64,000 nt of DNA from JAFGAS01 sp963809875 (GTDB lineage: Bacteria; Desulfobacterota; Zymogenia; Zymogenales; Zymogenaceae): the NCBI GenBank assembly GCA_963809875.1, contig CAWELC010000006.1:372001-436000 (forward strand), in the 5' to 3' direction. A program made the position numbers and the translations under genes. Every line of letters begins with the position of its first letter. Position 1 is the stretch's first letter. Shown here piece by piece: positions 8,878-17,916 of this stretch. The notes beneath the pieces were generated by a model. The model was not told where the DNA came from and made no database searches. It saw only the letters and a list, made by a program, of their open reading frames with translations.

Positions 8878-10769
8878 GTGATACTCGTGCTCAACAAAGA
8901 CATCACGGCCGAGCAAAAGGAGCGGCTCAGGGACGAGCTGCGCTCCCAAAACCTGATCATCAAGGAGATGAAGGGCGTGGAGGAGACGATCTTCGGCGTC
9001 GTGGGCCAGATCGCCAACGACATCCGCTATTTCGAGACGCTGCCCGGCGTCTTTCAGGTCATCCCGATCAGTAAGCCTTACAAGCTCGTCAGCCGCGAGA
9101 TGCACCCGGCCCGCTCGATCATCGACGTGGGCGGCGTGGCCGTAGGCGGCGACCGGCTGGTGGTCATCGCCGGGCCGTGCGGCGTGGAGGGGCGGCAGCG
9201 CACGCTGGAGATCGCCCGGGCCGTGCGCGCCCACGGGGCCGTGCTCTTCCGCGGCGGGGCGTTCAAGCCCCGGACGTCGCCCTATTCATTCCAGGGGATG
9301 GGGGAGGAGGGGCTCAAGATACTGGCGGAGGTGAGGGAGGAGACCGGCATGGGCATCGTCACGGAGATGACGGCGCCGGCCCAGGCCGACCTGATGATGA
9401 AGTACGTCGACGTGGTGCAGGTGGGGGCGCGCAACATGCAGAGCTTCGAGCTGCTGAAGACGGTCGGCCGCCTCAACAAGCCCGTCCTCCTCAAGCGGGG
9501 GATATCGGCCACCATCGAGGAATGGCTCATGGCCGCCGAATATATCCTGTCGGAGGGAAACGACAAGGTCATCCTCTGCGAGCGGGGGATCAGGACGTTT
9601 GAGACCTACACCCGAAACACCCTTGACCTCACGGCCATCCCGGTGGTCAAGAAGCTCTCGCACCTTCCGGTCATCGTCGATCCGAGCCACGCCACCGGCA
9701 TCCGGGAAAAGGTTTCCCCCATGGCGCGGGCGGCCATTGCGGCGGGGGCCGACGGCATCATCGTGGAGGTGCACACCGAGCCGGAAAAGGCGCTCTCCGA
9801 CGGGCCCCAGAGCCTCTATCCCCACCAGTTCGAGCAGCTCATGCGCGATCTCTCGGTCATCGCCCCGGTTGTCGGAAAACAGCTCGACTTCGGCTACATC
9901 GAAAAGTCCCGCATCATGGCCCGGCCCGTGGGAAAGGCCAAGGCCCCCGCGCGGGCCGTCTACCGCGGCGCCCCCGGCTCTTCCGGACACCGGGCGGTCG
10001 CCCAGTTCTTCGGGGCCGACCTCAGCGACCCGCGCTCGACGTTCGCCGAGGTCTTTGACGCGGTGTCGGGCGGCCAGGCGGCCTTCGGGGTCATCCCGCT
10101 GGAAAATTCGCTCACGGGCAGCATCCACGAGAACTACGACCACCTGATGGCCCACGATCTTTCCATCGTGGGCGAACTGACGCTCAGGATCGTCCACAGC
10201 CTGATCGGTAAGAAGAACACGGCGACCGCCGACATCAGGCGGGTCTACGCCACGCCCCAGGTCTTCGAGCGGTGCGCGGGCTTCCTCGAAAAACATCCCG
10301 AGTGGGACGCCGTGGCGGTCAAGGACACCACCGCCGGCGTCGCCCGGGTCAAGGAATCCAAGGGGAAGCACGAGGCGGCGGTCGGAAGCGTTGAGAGCGC
10401 CGCAGCTCTTCGATCTTTCCGTCCTCAAGGAGGGGATCGAGACGAGCCCGCGAAACTTCACGCGCTTTGCCGTGATCGCGGCCGAAGACCCGTTCGAGGG
10501 CCCCAGGGAAAAATCGTCGATCATCTTTTCGGTGAGCGACCAACCGGGGGCGCTGTTTCAGACGCTCAAGGTCTTTGCCGACCGGAACATCAACATGGTC
10601 AAGCTCGAATCGCGGCCCGTTGCCGGACAAATCGACGAGCTACCTCTTTTACGTCGATATCGAGATCGATATCAACGATCCGGCTTACGCGGACCTGCTC
10701 GATGAGCTCAAGAAAAACACCCAGTACCTGAAGCTGTTGGGGAGCTATCGGAAGGGGGCAACGATGTGA
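8878..10769 (+). CDS. DAHP synthase-prephenate dehydratase fusion (two frameshifts)
   Basis: Joins the first step of the shikimate pathway with the prephenate-to-phenylpyruvate step of phenylalanine synthesis. GTG at 8878 is set by TGGAGG eight bases upstream. Residues 1-70 are the small ferredoxin-like domain of type I-beta DAHP synthases; about 80-340 are the barrel, with GPCGVEG, KPRTSPYSFQG and DPSHATG; about 360-540 are prephenate dehydratase with IPLENS and catalytic NFTRF; an ACT domain with SRP and YLFYVDIE ends the protein. Extra bases near 10403 and 10628 break the frame; correction gives 629 aa. No chorismate mutase domain is visible. Confidence 0.87.
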
Positions 10770-10825
10770 CCACCCTAATAATGAACGCATTCCTGGGTGC
10801 TACGGCGAGGAGAAGGACATTCTCC

Positions 10826-10854
10826 TTACCGGTTTTATGCCGATATGTTATGAT
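10826..10854 (+). promoter_or_regulatory. Candidate promoter for tspO
   Basis: TTACCG, 17-base spacer, TATGAT (10849-10854) with an extended TGT before the -10 hexamer, ending 22 bases before the ATG. Confidence 0.4.
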
Positions 10855-10875
10855 ATGCGAAAAACGAGAGGAAGT

Positions 10876-11355
10876 ATGAATCTGCGAAAAGCAGCGTTGC
10901 TTGTGGCGACCGTCGGCATCTGCTTCATCCCCGGGATTATCGGCTCGTTCTTCACCGCCCCGGCGATCCCGACCTGGTACGCCGGGCTTGTCAAACCGAC
11001 CTTCAACCCCCCGGGCTGGATCTTCGGGCCCGTCTGGACGCTCCTCTACTTCATGATGGGGGTCGCCTTGTTCCTGGTCATCAAGGACGGGTTGACTCCT
11101 CAAAGGGTGAGGGTGGCCGCCGGCGTCTTTATCGTCCAGCTTGTTCTCAACGGCCTCTGGTCGTATATCTTCTTCGGCCTCCGGTCGCCCGGGTGGGCGC
11201 TGTCCGACATCACGGCCCTTTGGCTCTCCATCGTCCTGTGCATCGTCCTCTTCCTCCGGATATCGAGAGCGGCCGGAATCCTGCTTCTCCCGTATCTGGC
11301 CTGGGTGACGTTTGCCGCTGTGCTCAACTCGGCGATCTGGCGTCTCAACGGGTAG
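10876..11355 (+). CDS. tspO: TspO/MBR family membrane protein
   Basis: Inner-membrane protein of the TspO/translocator-protein family, which binds porphyrins and related ligands. At 159 aa it has five hydrophobic segments. Typical features are KPTFNPPGWIFGPVWTLLYFM in the first third, QLVLNGLWSYIFFG in the middle, and NSAIWRLN at the end. AGAGGAAGT precedes the ATG. It stands alone between the aro-phe fusion and an SMR transporter. Its physiological role here cannot be inferred. Confidence 0.9.
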   Translation: MNLRKAALLVATVGICFIPGIIGSFFTAPAIPTWYAGLVKPTFNPPGWIFGPVWTLLYFMMGVALFLVIKDGLTPQRVRVAAGVFIVQLVLNGLWSYIFFGLRSPGWALSDITALWLSIVLCIVLFLRISRAAGILLLPYLAWVTFAAVLNSAIWRLNG

Positions 11356-11445
11356 CAAGGCTTCGCGCCGTCAAGAACGATCTCGATGGAGACCGTCGGT
11401 GTGAGAGAACGCGTGACAACCTCTATGTACGGGTGATACAGAGAC

Positions 11446-11766
11446 ATGATAAGCTGGCTATTCCTCCTGATCGCCATCCTCTCCGAGGTGGCCGCGACCA
11501 TCAACATGAAGCTCTCGATGGGGCTCACCCGGGTAATCCCCATTATCGCAATGGTGATACTGTACGGGATCAGTTTCGGGTTCCTGGCGCTCTCGCTCAA
11601 GACCATCGACGTGAGTGTGTCGTACGCCGTCTGGTCGGGGCTCGGAACCGCCGTCATCGCCGTGGCGGGATACTACATCTTCGGCGAGCCGTTGGGCGGC
11701 ATGAAGATCGCCTCGATCTGCCTGATCATCATCGGGGTGGTGGGCCTCAACCTCGCGGGGCATTGA
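11446..11766 (+). CDS. SMR family small multidrug/cation efflux protein
   Basis: 106 aa with four transmembrane segments, the size and layout of EmrE/SugE proteins that export cationic compounds in exchange for protons as dimers. The essential membrane glutamate is at residue 14 (LSEVAATINMKLS), and the AVWSGLG motif is in the third segment. Members can exist as singletons or as paired genes; no second SMR gene is adjacent. EmrE-type drug export and SugE-type guanidinium export cannot be separated with confidence by eye. Confidence 0.88.
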   Translation: MISWLFLLIAILSEVAATINMKLSMGLTRVIPIIAMVILYGISFGFLALSLKTIDVSVSYAVWSGLGTAVIAVAGYYIFGEPLGGMKIASICLIIIGVVGLNLAGH

Positions 11767-11850
11767 CACCCCCGTGGGAGAGGAGGAGTGAAGGAACCGA
11801 AGGTTAAATGGAGATGGGCGATTTCATCCGGATCACGGGAGAACCCGTAG

Positions 11851-11870
11851 GGGCACCATATATGGTGCCC
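11851..11870. repeat. Palindromic repeat, family B copy 4
   Basis: GGGCACCATATATGGTGCCC, a perfect 20-base palindrome, preceded by GAACCCGTAG. Compared with copy 3, one base changes in each arm and pairing is kept. Confidence 0.75.
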
Positions 11871-11990
11871 GAAATCGCTGACGCGACCGGCGCGATCATA
11901 ACGTCGCCGGAATCAAGATGAATTCTAGAGGGACATCTATGCCCTTGGAAACTCCAAGTCGGAGGGCAGCGCGGTGGCCGAAAAAAACAG

Positions 11991-12995
11991 ATGAAGACGG
12001 GCGTCGCCTATTTCGAGACGAGAAACCTCAAGCACGTCCGGGAGGATCTTCTCGACATGGTGGCGCATAACTGCACCTTCGTCGTCCACACCATGAGCGA
12101 ATACGACCTCAACTTCAACACGATGGTGATGAAGGACATCGTCTCGCTCTCCCACGACCTGGGGCTGGAGGTCTACATCAACCCCTGGGGGGTGGGACGG
12201 GTCTTCGGCGGCCCGGAGCCCTACTCCCACTGGATTGCCGAGCGGCCCGACCAGTGCCAGAAGACCAACGACGGCGCCCACGCCCCCATCGCCTGCCTCA
12301 ATAGCCGTCCCTTTCGGGACTACGTGAAGTACTGGATCGATCAGGCGGCGACGACCGGCGCCGACGTCGTCTTCTGGGACGAGCCCCATTATCACTATAC
12401 CCACGAGATGCTCTTCGGCAGCGCCGGCGCCGACCGCTGGGCGTGTGCATGCGATCGCTGCCGGGCGATGTTTCGGGAGCGGTTCGGGCGAGACCTCCCG
12501 GCGGTGCTGGATGACGACCTCATCCGGTTCAGGGACGAGGTCGTGCTCGACCTCTTTTCGGAGATCACCGGGCATGCCGCCGGACACGGCATGAAAAACG
12601 CCGTCTGCGTCCTGCCCGACGAGAACCCGCTGGTCGGCCTTTCCACGTGGGACCCGTTGGCCGAAATACCCACCCTTGACATATTCGGGACCGATCCCTA
12701 CTGGATGGTCTTCGACCGGCCGCTGGAAAAGTACGTCCGGGACACGACGCGGCGCGTCTCGGATATCTGCCGCAGAACGGGAAAGGAGGCCCAGCTCTGG
12801 GTGCAGGCCTTTCTCATCTGGGCGGGGAGGGAAGACGAGGTGGGGCGGGCGGTACATATCATGGCCGAGGAGGGCGTGACCAACATCGCCGCCTGGGCCT
12901 ACCTGGGCTCGGCCTACTGGAACCACAAGTGCCAGGACCACGAGAAGGTCTGGGAGATACTGGGCCGGGCGTTCGGCGAGGTGGCCGGGAAATAA
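11991..12995 (+). CDS. Uncharacterised barrel-like protein
   Basis: 334 aa, no family recognised. Short strands followed by acidic or aromatic ends, for example VVFWDEPHYHYTHE, VYINPWGVGRVFGG and DIFGTDPYWM, recur at intervals as in TIM-barrel glycosidase-like proteins; WDEPHYHY is an attractive active-site candidate. A CACDRC motif lies at about residue 150. There is no signal peptide, so it is probably cytoplasmic. The start is uncertain: ATG at 11991 lacks a good ribosome site, whereas GTG at 11974 has GGAGGG but is out of frame across a run of seven A. Confidence 0.7.
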   Translation: MKTGVAYFETRNLKHVREDLLDMVAHNCTFVVHTMSEYDLNFNTMVMKDIVSLSHDLGLEVYINPWGVGRVFGGPEPYSHWIAERPDQCQKTNDGAHAPIACLNSRPFRDYVKYWIDQAATTGADVVFWDEPHYHYTHEMLFGSAGADRWACACDRCRAMFRERFGRDLPAVLDDDLIRFRDEVVLDLFSEITGHAAGHGMKNAVCVLPDENPLVGLSTWDPLAEIPTLDIFGTDPYWMVFDRPLEKYVRDTTRRVSDICRRTGKEAQLWVQAFLIWAGREDEVGRAVHIMAEEGVTNIAAWAYLGSAYWNHKCQDHEKVWEILGRAFGEVAGK

Positions 12996-13000
12996 AAGGC

Positions 13001-13029
13001 TTGAGCGCCGGCGGAATATATGATAAAAT
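13001..13029 (+). promoter_or_regulatory. Candidate promoter for the glutamate synthase cluster
   Basis: TTGAGC (13001-13006), 17-base spacer, TAAAAT (13024-13029). A leader of about 230 bases would separate it from the TTG start at 13268; no known riboswitch was recognised in it. Confidence 0.45.
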
Positions 13030-13267
13030 AAATCATGATTTAAATGGGAAGAGGGGAGAGTCGCCTCGTGCTGTCGTCTGTGCCGCGCGGACAAAAGAGA
13101 GGCAGGACGATTTTCCCGACGAAATCGACAGGGGAAACGCGTTTCACCTTGACGCTCTGCCTGTTTTCCTATATAAAACACTGTTAATGCGCCGCGGGAT
13201 GAGTGCGCGGCCGAAATATTAGAGACTACTCGTTTCATCGATAACGAAAGAGTCACCGAGGTAACCG

Positions 13268-14791
13268 TTGCTGTACAAATCGCCGTACGACACCTTTTCA
13301 GATTTCATCATCGACAGGGATAAAGATCTGTGCATCAACTGTCGTGTCTGCGAGCGACAGTGCTCATACAAGGCACACATATACGATCCCGAAACCGATT
13401 CGATGAAGGAAGATAACCCCAAGTGCGTCGACTGCCACCGGTGCGAGGCCCTCTGCCCCACCGGCGCCCTTTCGATCCGTGAAAACCCCCGGAACTTCAA
13501 GGCCAACGCCAGCTGGACGCCCTACTACATCAAGAACCTCTACAAGCAGGCCTCCACCGGCGGTATACTCCTGACCGGGATGGGTAACGACAAGCCCTAC
13601 AGGATCTACTGGGACCACATCCTGCTGGACGCGAGCCAGGTCACCAACCCTTCCATCGATCCGCTGAGGGAGCCGATGGAGCTGATCACCTACCTCGGCC
13701 GCAAGCCCGACGCTATAGACGTGGTCAGGGAGAACGGGAAGCTCAAGCTCAGGACGCCCATCGAGCCCCAGGTGAAGCTCAACTTCCCCATCGTCTTTTC
13801 GGCCATGAGCTACGGGGCCATCAACTACAATGCCCACCTGGCCATGGCGACGGCCGCCAAGGAGTGCGGCATCCTCTATAACACGGGCGAGGGCGGGCTC
13901 CACCCCACTCTCTACGACTTTGGTCCGTGGACCATCGTCCAGGTGGCCTCGGGCCGCTTCGGCGTGCACGCCGACTACCTGAACGCGGGGTCGGCCATCG
14001 AGATCAAGATCGGCCAGGGGGCAAAGCCGGGCATCGGCGGCCACCTTCCCGGCGAGAAGGTGAGCGAGGGGATCAGCCTGACCCGGATGATCCCGACCGG
14101 GACCGACGCGCTGTCGCCCGCTCCGCACCACGATATCTACTCCATCGAGGACCTGCGCCAGCTCATCTACGCCCTCAAGGAGGCCTCCGACTATACCAAG
14201 CCCATCTCCGTCAAGATCGCCGCGGTCCACAACGTGGCGGCCATCGCCTCGGGTATGGTGCGGGCCGGGGCCGACATCATCGCCATCGACGGGTTGAGGG
14301 GCGGTACGGGCGCCGCGCCCCTCATGATCCGGGACAACGTCGGGATACCGGTGGAGCTGGCGGTGGCGGCGGTCGACGACCGGCTGCGACAGGAGGGGAT
14401 CAGGAACCAGGCGTCGCTGCTGGCGGCCGGCGGTATCCGGTGCAGCGCGGACGTGGTCAAGGCCATCGCGCTGGGGGCCGACGCCGTCTATATCGGGACC
14501 GCCGCGCTGATTGCCATGGGGTGCGGGATGTGCCAGAAGTGCTACACCGGGAAGTGTCCCTGGGGTATCACGACCAACGACCCCTACCTGGCAAAGAGGC
14601 TCAACCCCGATATCGCCACCGAGCGTCTCATCAACCTCATCCACGCATGGGGCCACGAGATCCAGGAGATGCTGGGCGGTATGGGCATCAACGCGATCGA
14701 GAGCCTGAGGGGCAACCGCGAGAGGCTGCGGGGCGTGGACCTTTCCCGGGCGGAGCTGGATATCCTGGGGATCAAGCACGCGGGGGAATAG
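13268..14791 (+). CDS. Glutamate synthase, FMN-binding domain protein (archaeal-type GltB)
   Basis: Central domain of glutamate synthase, which aminates 2-oxoglutarate using ammonia from glutamine. Here it is a separate 507-aa protein. An N-terminal 2x[4Fe-4S] domain (CINCRVCERQC, CVDCHRCEALC) is followed by the FMN barrel with GLRGGTGAAP, AAGGIRCSADV and the 3Fe-4S-type cysteine segment MGCGMCQKCYTGKC. The start is TTG, set by CCGAGG seven bases upstream. The ferredoxin, FAD oxidoreductase, amidotransferase and GXGXG proteins that complete the enzyme follow within 4 kb. Confidence 0.92.
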   Translation: MLYKSPYDTFSDFIIDRDKDLCINCRVCERQCSYKAHIYDPETDSMKEDNPKCVDCHRCEALCPTGALSIRENPRNFKANASWTPYYIKNLYKQASTGGILLTGMGNDKPYRIYWDHILLDASQVTNPSIDPLREPMELITYLGRKPDAIDVVRENGKLKLRTPIEPQVKLNFPIVFSAMSYGAINYNAHLAMATAAKECGILYNTGEGGLHPTLYDFGPWTIVQVASGRFGVHADYLNAGSAIEIKIGQGAKPGIGGHLPGEKVSEGISLTRMIPTGTDALSPAPHHDIYSIEDLRQLIYALKEASDYTKPISVKIAAVHNVAAIASGMVRAGADIIAIDGLRGGTGAAPLMIRDNVGIPVELAVAAVDDRLRQEGIRNQASLLAAGGIRCSADVVKAIALGADAVYIGTAALIAMGCGMCQKCYTGKCPWGITTNDPYLAKRLNPDIATERLINLIHAWGHEIQEMLGGMGINAIESLRGNRERLRGVDLSRAELDILGIKHAGE

Positions 14792-14795
14792 AACT

Positions 14796-14822
14796 CCAAA
14801 AAAATCTTCGATTTTTTTTGGA
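14796..14822 (+). terminator. Terminator-like hairpin inside the glutamate synthase cluster
   Basis: CCAAAAAAATC, loop TTC, GATTTTTTTTGG, immediately after the FMN-domain gene. It may reduce transcription into the following genes. Confidence 0.45.
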
Positions 14823-14832
14823 AAAGAAGGCA

Positions 14833-14859
14833 CCCCGAAAAAGCGCCGCTTTTTCGGGG
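14833..14859. repeat. CCCC...GGGG hairpin (family A)
   Basis: Thirteen-base arms CCCCGAAAAAGCG and CGCTTTTTCGGGG around one base, preceded by CA and followed by CCCCG. Similar elements are at 25217 and 31993 with different but still paired arms. Confidence 0.6.
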
Positions 14860-14939
14860 CCCCGCCGGGAAAGAGAGAGAGGAGAAACGTCAGGTGTTGG
14901 TCGATCGCACCGTTTGGTCGATCATGTTTGGACCCGTAG

Positions 14940-14959
14940 GGGCGGCATACATGCCGCCC
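14940..14959. repeat. Palindromic repeat, family B copy 5
   Basis: GGGCGGCATACATGCCGCCC, palindromic except at the centre, preceded by GACCCGTAG. Confidence 0.75.
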
Positions 14960-15051
14960 GGAGGCCGCCGTATAAGGGGGACATCCGAGTCTGTCGAGGA
15001 CCCTCTGCATAACGACGGTAGCAAAAATAGCAAAATTTACGAGATAACCCC

Positions 15052-15492
15052 ATGAGATACGTCGTCGCAAAAGAGGAAGTCTGCATCGGGTGCCGGCTCT
15101 GTGAGATCGCCTGCATCGTGGAGCATTCCCGGACCAAAGACATCGTCAAGACCTACCGGGAAGACAACCGTCCCATTTCCCGGGCACACGTGGAGGAGGA
15201 GGGGCCGGTCTCCTTTTCGATCACGTGCCAGCACTGCACGGACGCCTGGTGCGTTTCGGCCTGCATCACGGGGGCCATGCAGAAATATCCGGACGGCAGG
15301 GTGCTGGTGGATATCGACAAGTGTGTCGGGTGCTGGTCGTGCGTCATGGCCTGCCGGGTCGGTGCCATCGCGATGGACGAGGCGGGCCATAAATCGGTCA
15401 AGTGCGACCTCTGCGGCGACCGGCCCATCCCGGCCTGTGTGGAGGCCTGCCCCAACCGGGCGCTGATCGTCGTCGAGGAGGAAGTCGGATGA
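15052..15492 (+). CDS. Polyferredoxin subunit of the glutamate synthase cluster
   Basis: 146-aa iron-sulfur protein with four cysteine groups: CIGCRLCEIAC, CQHCTDAWCVSAC, CVGCWSCVMAC and CDLCG...CVEACP, the HycB/NrfC-type pattern for up to four [4Fe-4S] clusters. It should pass electrons to the FAD or FMN components of the split glutamate synthase. The last codons overlap the start of the FAD oxidoreductase gene (GGATGA), implying translational coupling. The gene follows a 260-base repeat-bearing gap after the FMN-domain gene. Confidence 0.87.
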   Translation: MRYVVAKEEVCIGCRLCEIACIVEHSRTKDIVKTYREDNRPISRAHVEEEGPVSFSITCQHCTDAWCVSACITGAMQKYPDGRVLVDIDKCVGCWSCVMACRVGAIAMDEAGHKSVKCDLCGDRPIPACVEACPNRALIVVEEEVG

Positions 15493-16754
15493 ACTACGTC
15501 ATTATCGGCGGCGGGGTGGCGGCCCTGGGGGCCATCGACGGGATTCGGTCGCTGGACGAGAAGGGGACCATTACGCTGATAACCGACGAGTCGTTTCCCC
15601 CCTACTCGCGGCCGGGGATCAGTTACTGGCTGTCGGGGAAACTGGCCGACTGGGGGATGCCGCTGCGCGACGAGGCCTTCTACCGGGAGGCCCGCGTTAC
15701 CATCCTGACCGATACCCGGGCCGTCTCCATTGACACTCAAAAGAAAGAGGTCGTCACGGACCGCGCGGGGACGATCGGCTATCATAAGCTGCTCCTGGCC
15801 ACGGGCGGCACGTCCATCGTCCCCCCCATCGAAGGGATCGAGGGCGCCGACATGGTCTTTAGCTTCACCACCTATAACGACGCCCTGACCATCTCGGCGA
15901 AAAAAGAGAAGATCAAGCGGGCGGTGGTGGTGGGTGGCGGCCTGATCGGGCTGAAGGCGGCCGAGGCCCTCAACGACATCGGCATTGCGGTTACCGTCGT
16001 AGAGCTCATGGACCGGATCATGTCTCTGGCCTTCGACAAGACGGCCGGAGACCTGATGAAGAAACGCCTCGATAAGGCGGGGATCTCCGTGATCACCGGC
16101 GATTCGGTCAAACGCGTCGAGACGAAAGACGGGGCGATATCGGCGGCCACGCTCGCGTCGGGCAAGAAGATCGATACCGACGCCGTCGTGGTGGCCGTCG
16201 GGGTAAAGCCCAACACGGCGCTTGCCGCGGCAGCCAACATCCAGGTGAACCGGGGCATCCTGGTGGACCAGTACCTTATGAGCTCGGCGGCCGATGTCTT
16301 TGCCGCGGGCGACGTCGTTGAGGCCTACGACCTGGCGGCTAAGGACCGCCGGGTGACGCCGATCCTGCCGAACGCCTCCCGCCAGGGACGGCAGGCCGGG
16401 CGCAACATGGCCGGGGCCGCCGAATCGTACGAGGGAGGCATCCCGATGAACTCTATCGGATTTTACGGGCTTTCGTCCATCAGCGTGGGCCTCATCAACC
16501 CGCCGGACGATGCGGGATACCGCGTCGTGACGCGCCTTGACGAGGAGCACGACATCTACCGCAAGCTCGTCTTTTCGGGGGACAGGCTCGTGGGCGCGGT
16601 CCTCGTGGGGGACGTGGCCCGGGCCGGGGTCTTCTTCGGGCTGGTGAGGGACGGAACGCCGGTGACGGGGCTGGAGGAAAAGATGCTCTCGACGGACTTC
16701 GGTCACGTCCACTTTGATCGGGAGGTCAGAAGAGCGAGGTTAACGCGATCATGA
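15489..16754 (+). CDS. FAD/NAD(P)-dependent pyridine-nucleotide oxidoreductase
   Basis: 421-aa flavoprotein of the class I pyridine nucleotide-disulfide oxidoreductase fold. The FAD site IIGGGVAALGAIDGI is at the N-terminus, YSRPGISYWLSG follows, the NAD(P) site VVVGGGLIGLKAAEAL is near residue 140, and AAGDVVEAYD is the second FAD motif. In glutamate synthase clusters of this type it probably moves electrons between NAD(P)H and the ferredoxin. Its ATG overlaps the previous stop, and its stop overlaps the next start by four bases. Confidence 0.88.
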   Translation: MNYVIIGGGVAALGAIDGIRSLDEKGTITLITDESFPPYSRPGISYWLSGKLADWGMPLRDEAFYREARVTILTDTRAVSIDTQKKEVVTDRAGTIGYHKLLLATGGTSIVPPIEGIEGADMVFSFTTYNDALTISAKKEKIKRAVVVGGGLIGLKAAEALNDIGIAVTVVELMDRIMSLAFDKTAGDLMKKRLDKAGISVITGDSVKRVETKDGAISAATLASGKKIDTDAVVVAVGVKPNTALAAAANIQVNRGILVDQYLMSSAADVFAAGDVVEAYDLAAKDRRVTPILPNASRQGRQAGRNMAGAAESYEGGIPMNSIGFYGLSSISVGLINPPDDAGYRVVTRLDEEHDIYRKLVFSGDRLVGAVLVGDVARAGVFFGLVRDGTPVTGLEEKMLSTDFGHVHFDREVRRARLTRS

Positions 16755-17905
16755 ACCATACCTATCAGAAGGATATCTCGGGGTGCGGGCTTGCCGGCGT
16801 CATCAACAAGAAGGGCGAGCGCATCTCCGGCTCGGTCGTCACCAACGCGATCTGGAACCAGCACGACCGGGGAAACGGCCTGGGCGGGGGCTTTGCCGCT
16901 TACGGTATCTATCCCGACTACAAGGAGCTCTACGCCTTCCACATCATGTACTCGCATGAAAAGGCCAAGCGGGAGACCGAGGAATACCTCAAAGAGAAGA
17001 TGATCATCCACCACCTCGGCAAGATACCGATCCGCGAGACCGAGAAGATACAGAAACACCCCCTGCTCATGCGCTACTTCACGCTGCCGTCGCTCTCGGA
17101 CGAGGAGCGCCAGAAGGCGGACACCGGAGTCGTCACCGAGGACGACATCGTGGTGGAGCGGGTCATGCACATCAACCAGGAGATCGAGGGGGCCTTCGTC
17201 TTCTCGTCGGGCAGGAACATGGGAGCGTTCAAGGGCGTCGGGTTCCCGGAGGACATCAGCGAGTTCTTCATGCTCGACGAGTACAAGGGGTATATCTGGA
17301 CGGCACACAACCGCTTCCCGACCAACTCCCCCGGCTGGTGGGGCGGGGCGCACCCCTTCACGATCCTGGACTGGTCCATCGTCCATAACGGGGAGATATC
17401 GTCCTACGGCATCAATAAGCGCTACCTGGAGATGTTCGGGTACAAGTGCACGCTCCTGACCGACACCGAGGTGGTGGCCTACATGCTCGACCTCCTCATC
17501 CGGCGCCACGGCCTCTCCTACGAGGTGGCCTGCAAGGCGCTGGCCTCCCCCTTCTGGCACGAGATCGAGTTGATGGACGAGGACGAAGCCCAGGCGCTGG
17601 CGGCTATCAGGATGGTCTACGGGTCGTCGCTCCTCAACGGGCCCTTTGCCATTCTCTTTGCCAACAACCGGGGGCTCGTGGGACTCAACGACCGGGTGAA
17701 ACTCAGGCCGCTCCTTGTCGCGGAAAAAGGGGACTTCGTCTACATGGCATCCGAGGAGAGCGCCATCCGCGAGATCTGCCCGGACCCCGAGGAGATCTGG
17801 GCGCCCATCGCCGGGGAGCCGGTCATCGCACTTTTGGACGACGGGGTCGTTACCGACAGCAGGTCCGAAATGCCCGTCGGACTGCAGACGACCGGCGCGA
17901 TCTGA
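16751..17905 (+). CDS. Glutamate synthase, class II glutamine amidotransferase protein (GltB1-type)
   Basis: Supplies ammonia from glutamine to the synthase. 384 aa. The nucleophile is probably Cys12 in SGCGLAG; the downstream HNRFPTNSPGWWGGAHPF and VHNGEISSYGIN segments form the glutamine pocket seen in class II amidotransferases. In classical enzymes Cys is exposed by removal of a propeptide, so the 11 residues before it may be processed. It overlaps the preceding gene by four bases and is followed closely by the GXGXG-domain gene. Confidence 0.9.
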   Translation: MNHTYQKDISGCGLAGVINKKGERISGSVVTNAIWNQHDRGNGLGGGFAAYGIYPDYKELYAFHIMYSHEKAKRETEEYLKEKMIIHHLGKIPIRETEKIQKHPLLMRYFTLPSLSDEERQKADTGVVTEDDIVVERVMHINQEIEGAFVFSSGRNMGAFKGVGFPEDISEFFMLDEYKGYIWTAHNRFPTNSPGWWGGAHPFTILDWSIVHNGEISSYGINKRYLEMFGYKCTLLTDTEVVAYMLDLLIRRHGLSYEVACKALASPFWHEIELMDEDEAQALAAIRMVYGSSLLNGPFAILFANNRGLVGLNDRVKLRPLLVAEKGDFVYMASEESAIREICPDPEEIWAPIAGEPVIALLDDGVVTDSRSEMPVGLQTTGAI

Positions 17906-17916
17906 GGGGCCACCAG

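Noticed and set aside
13385..13500. CINCRVC domain as a separate ferredoxin gene
   Set aside because: It is continuous with the FMN domain in one frame and is a normal N-terminal part of this glutamate synthase type.
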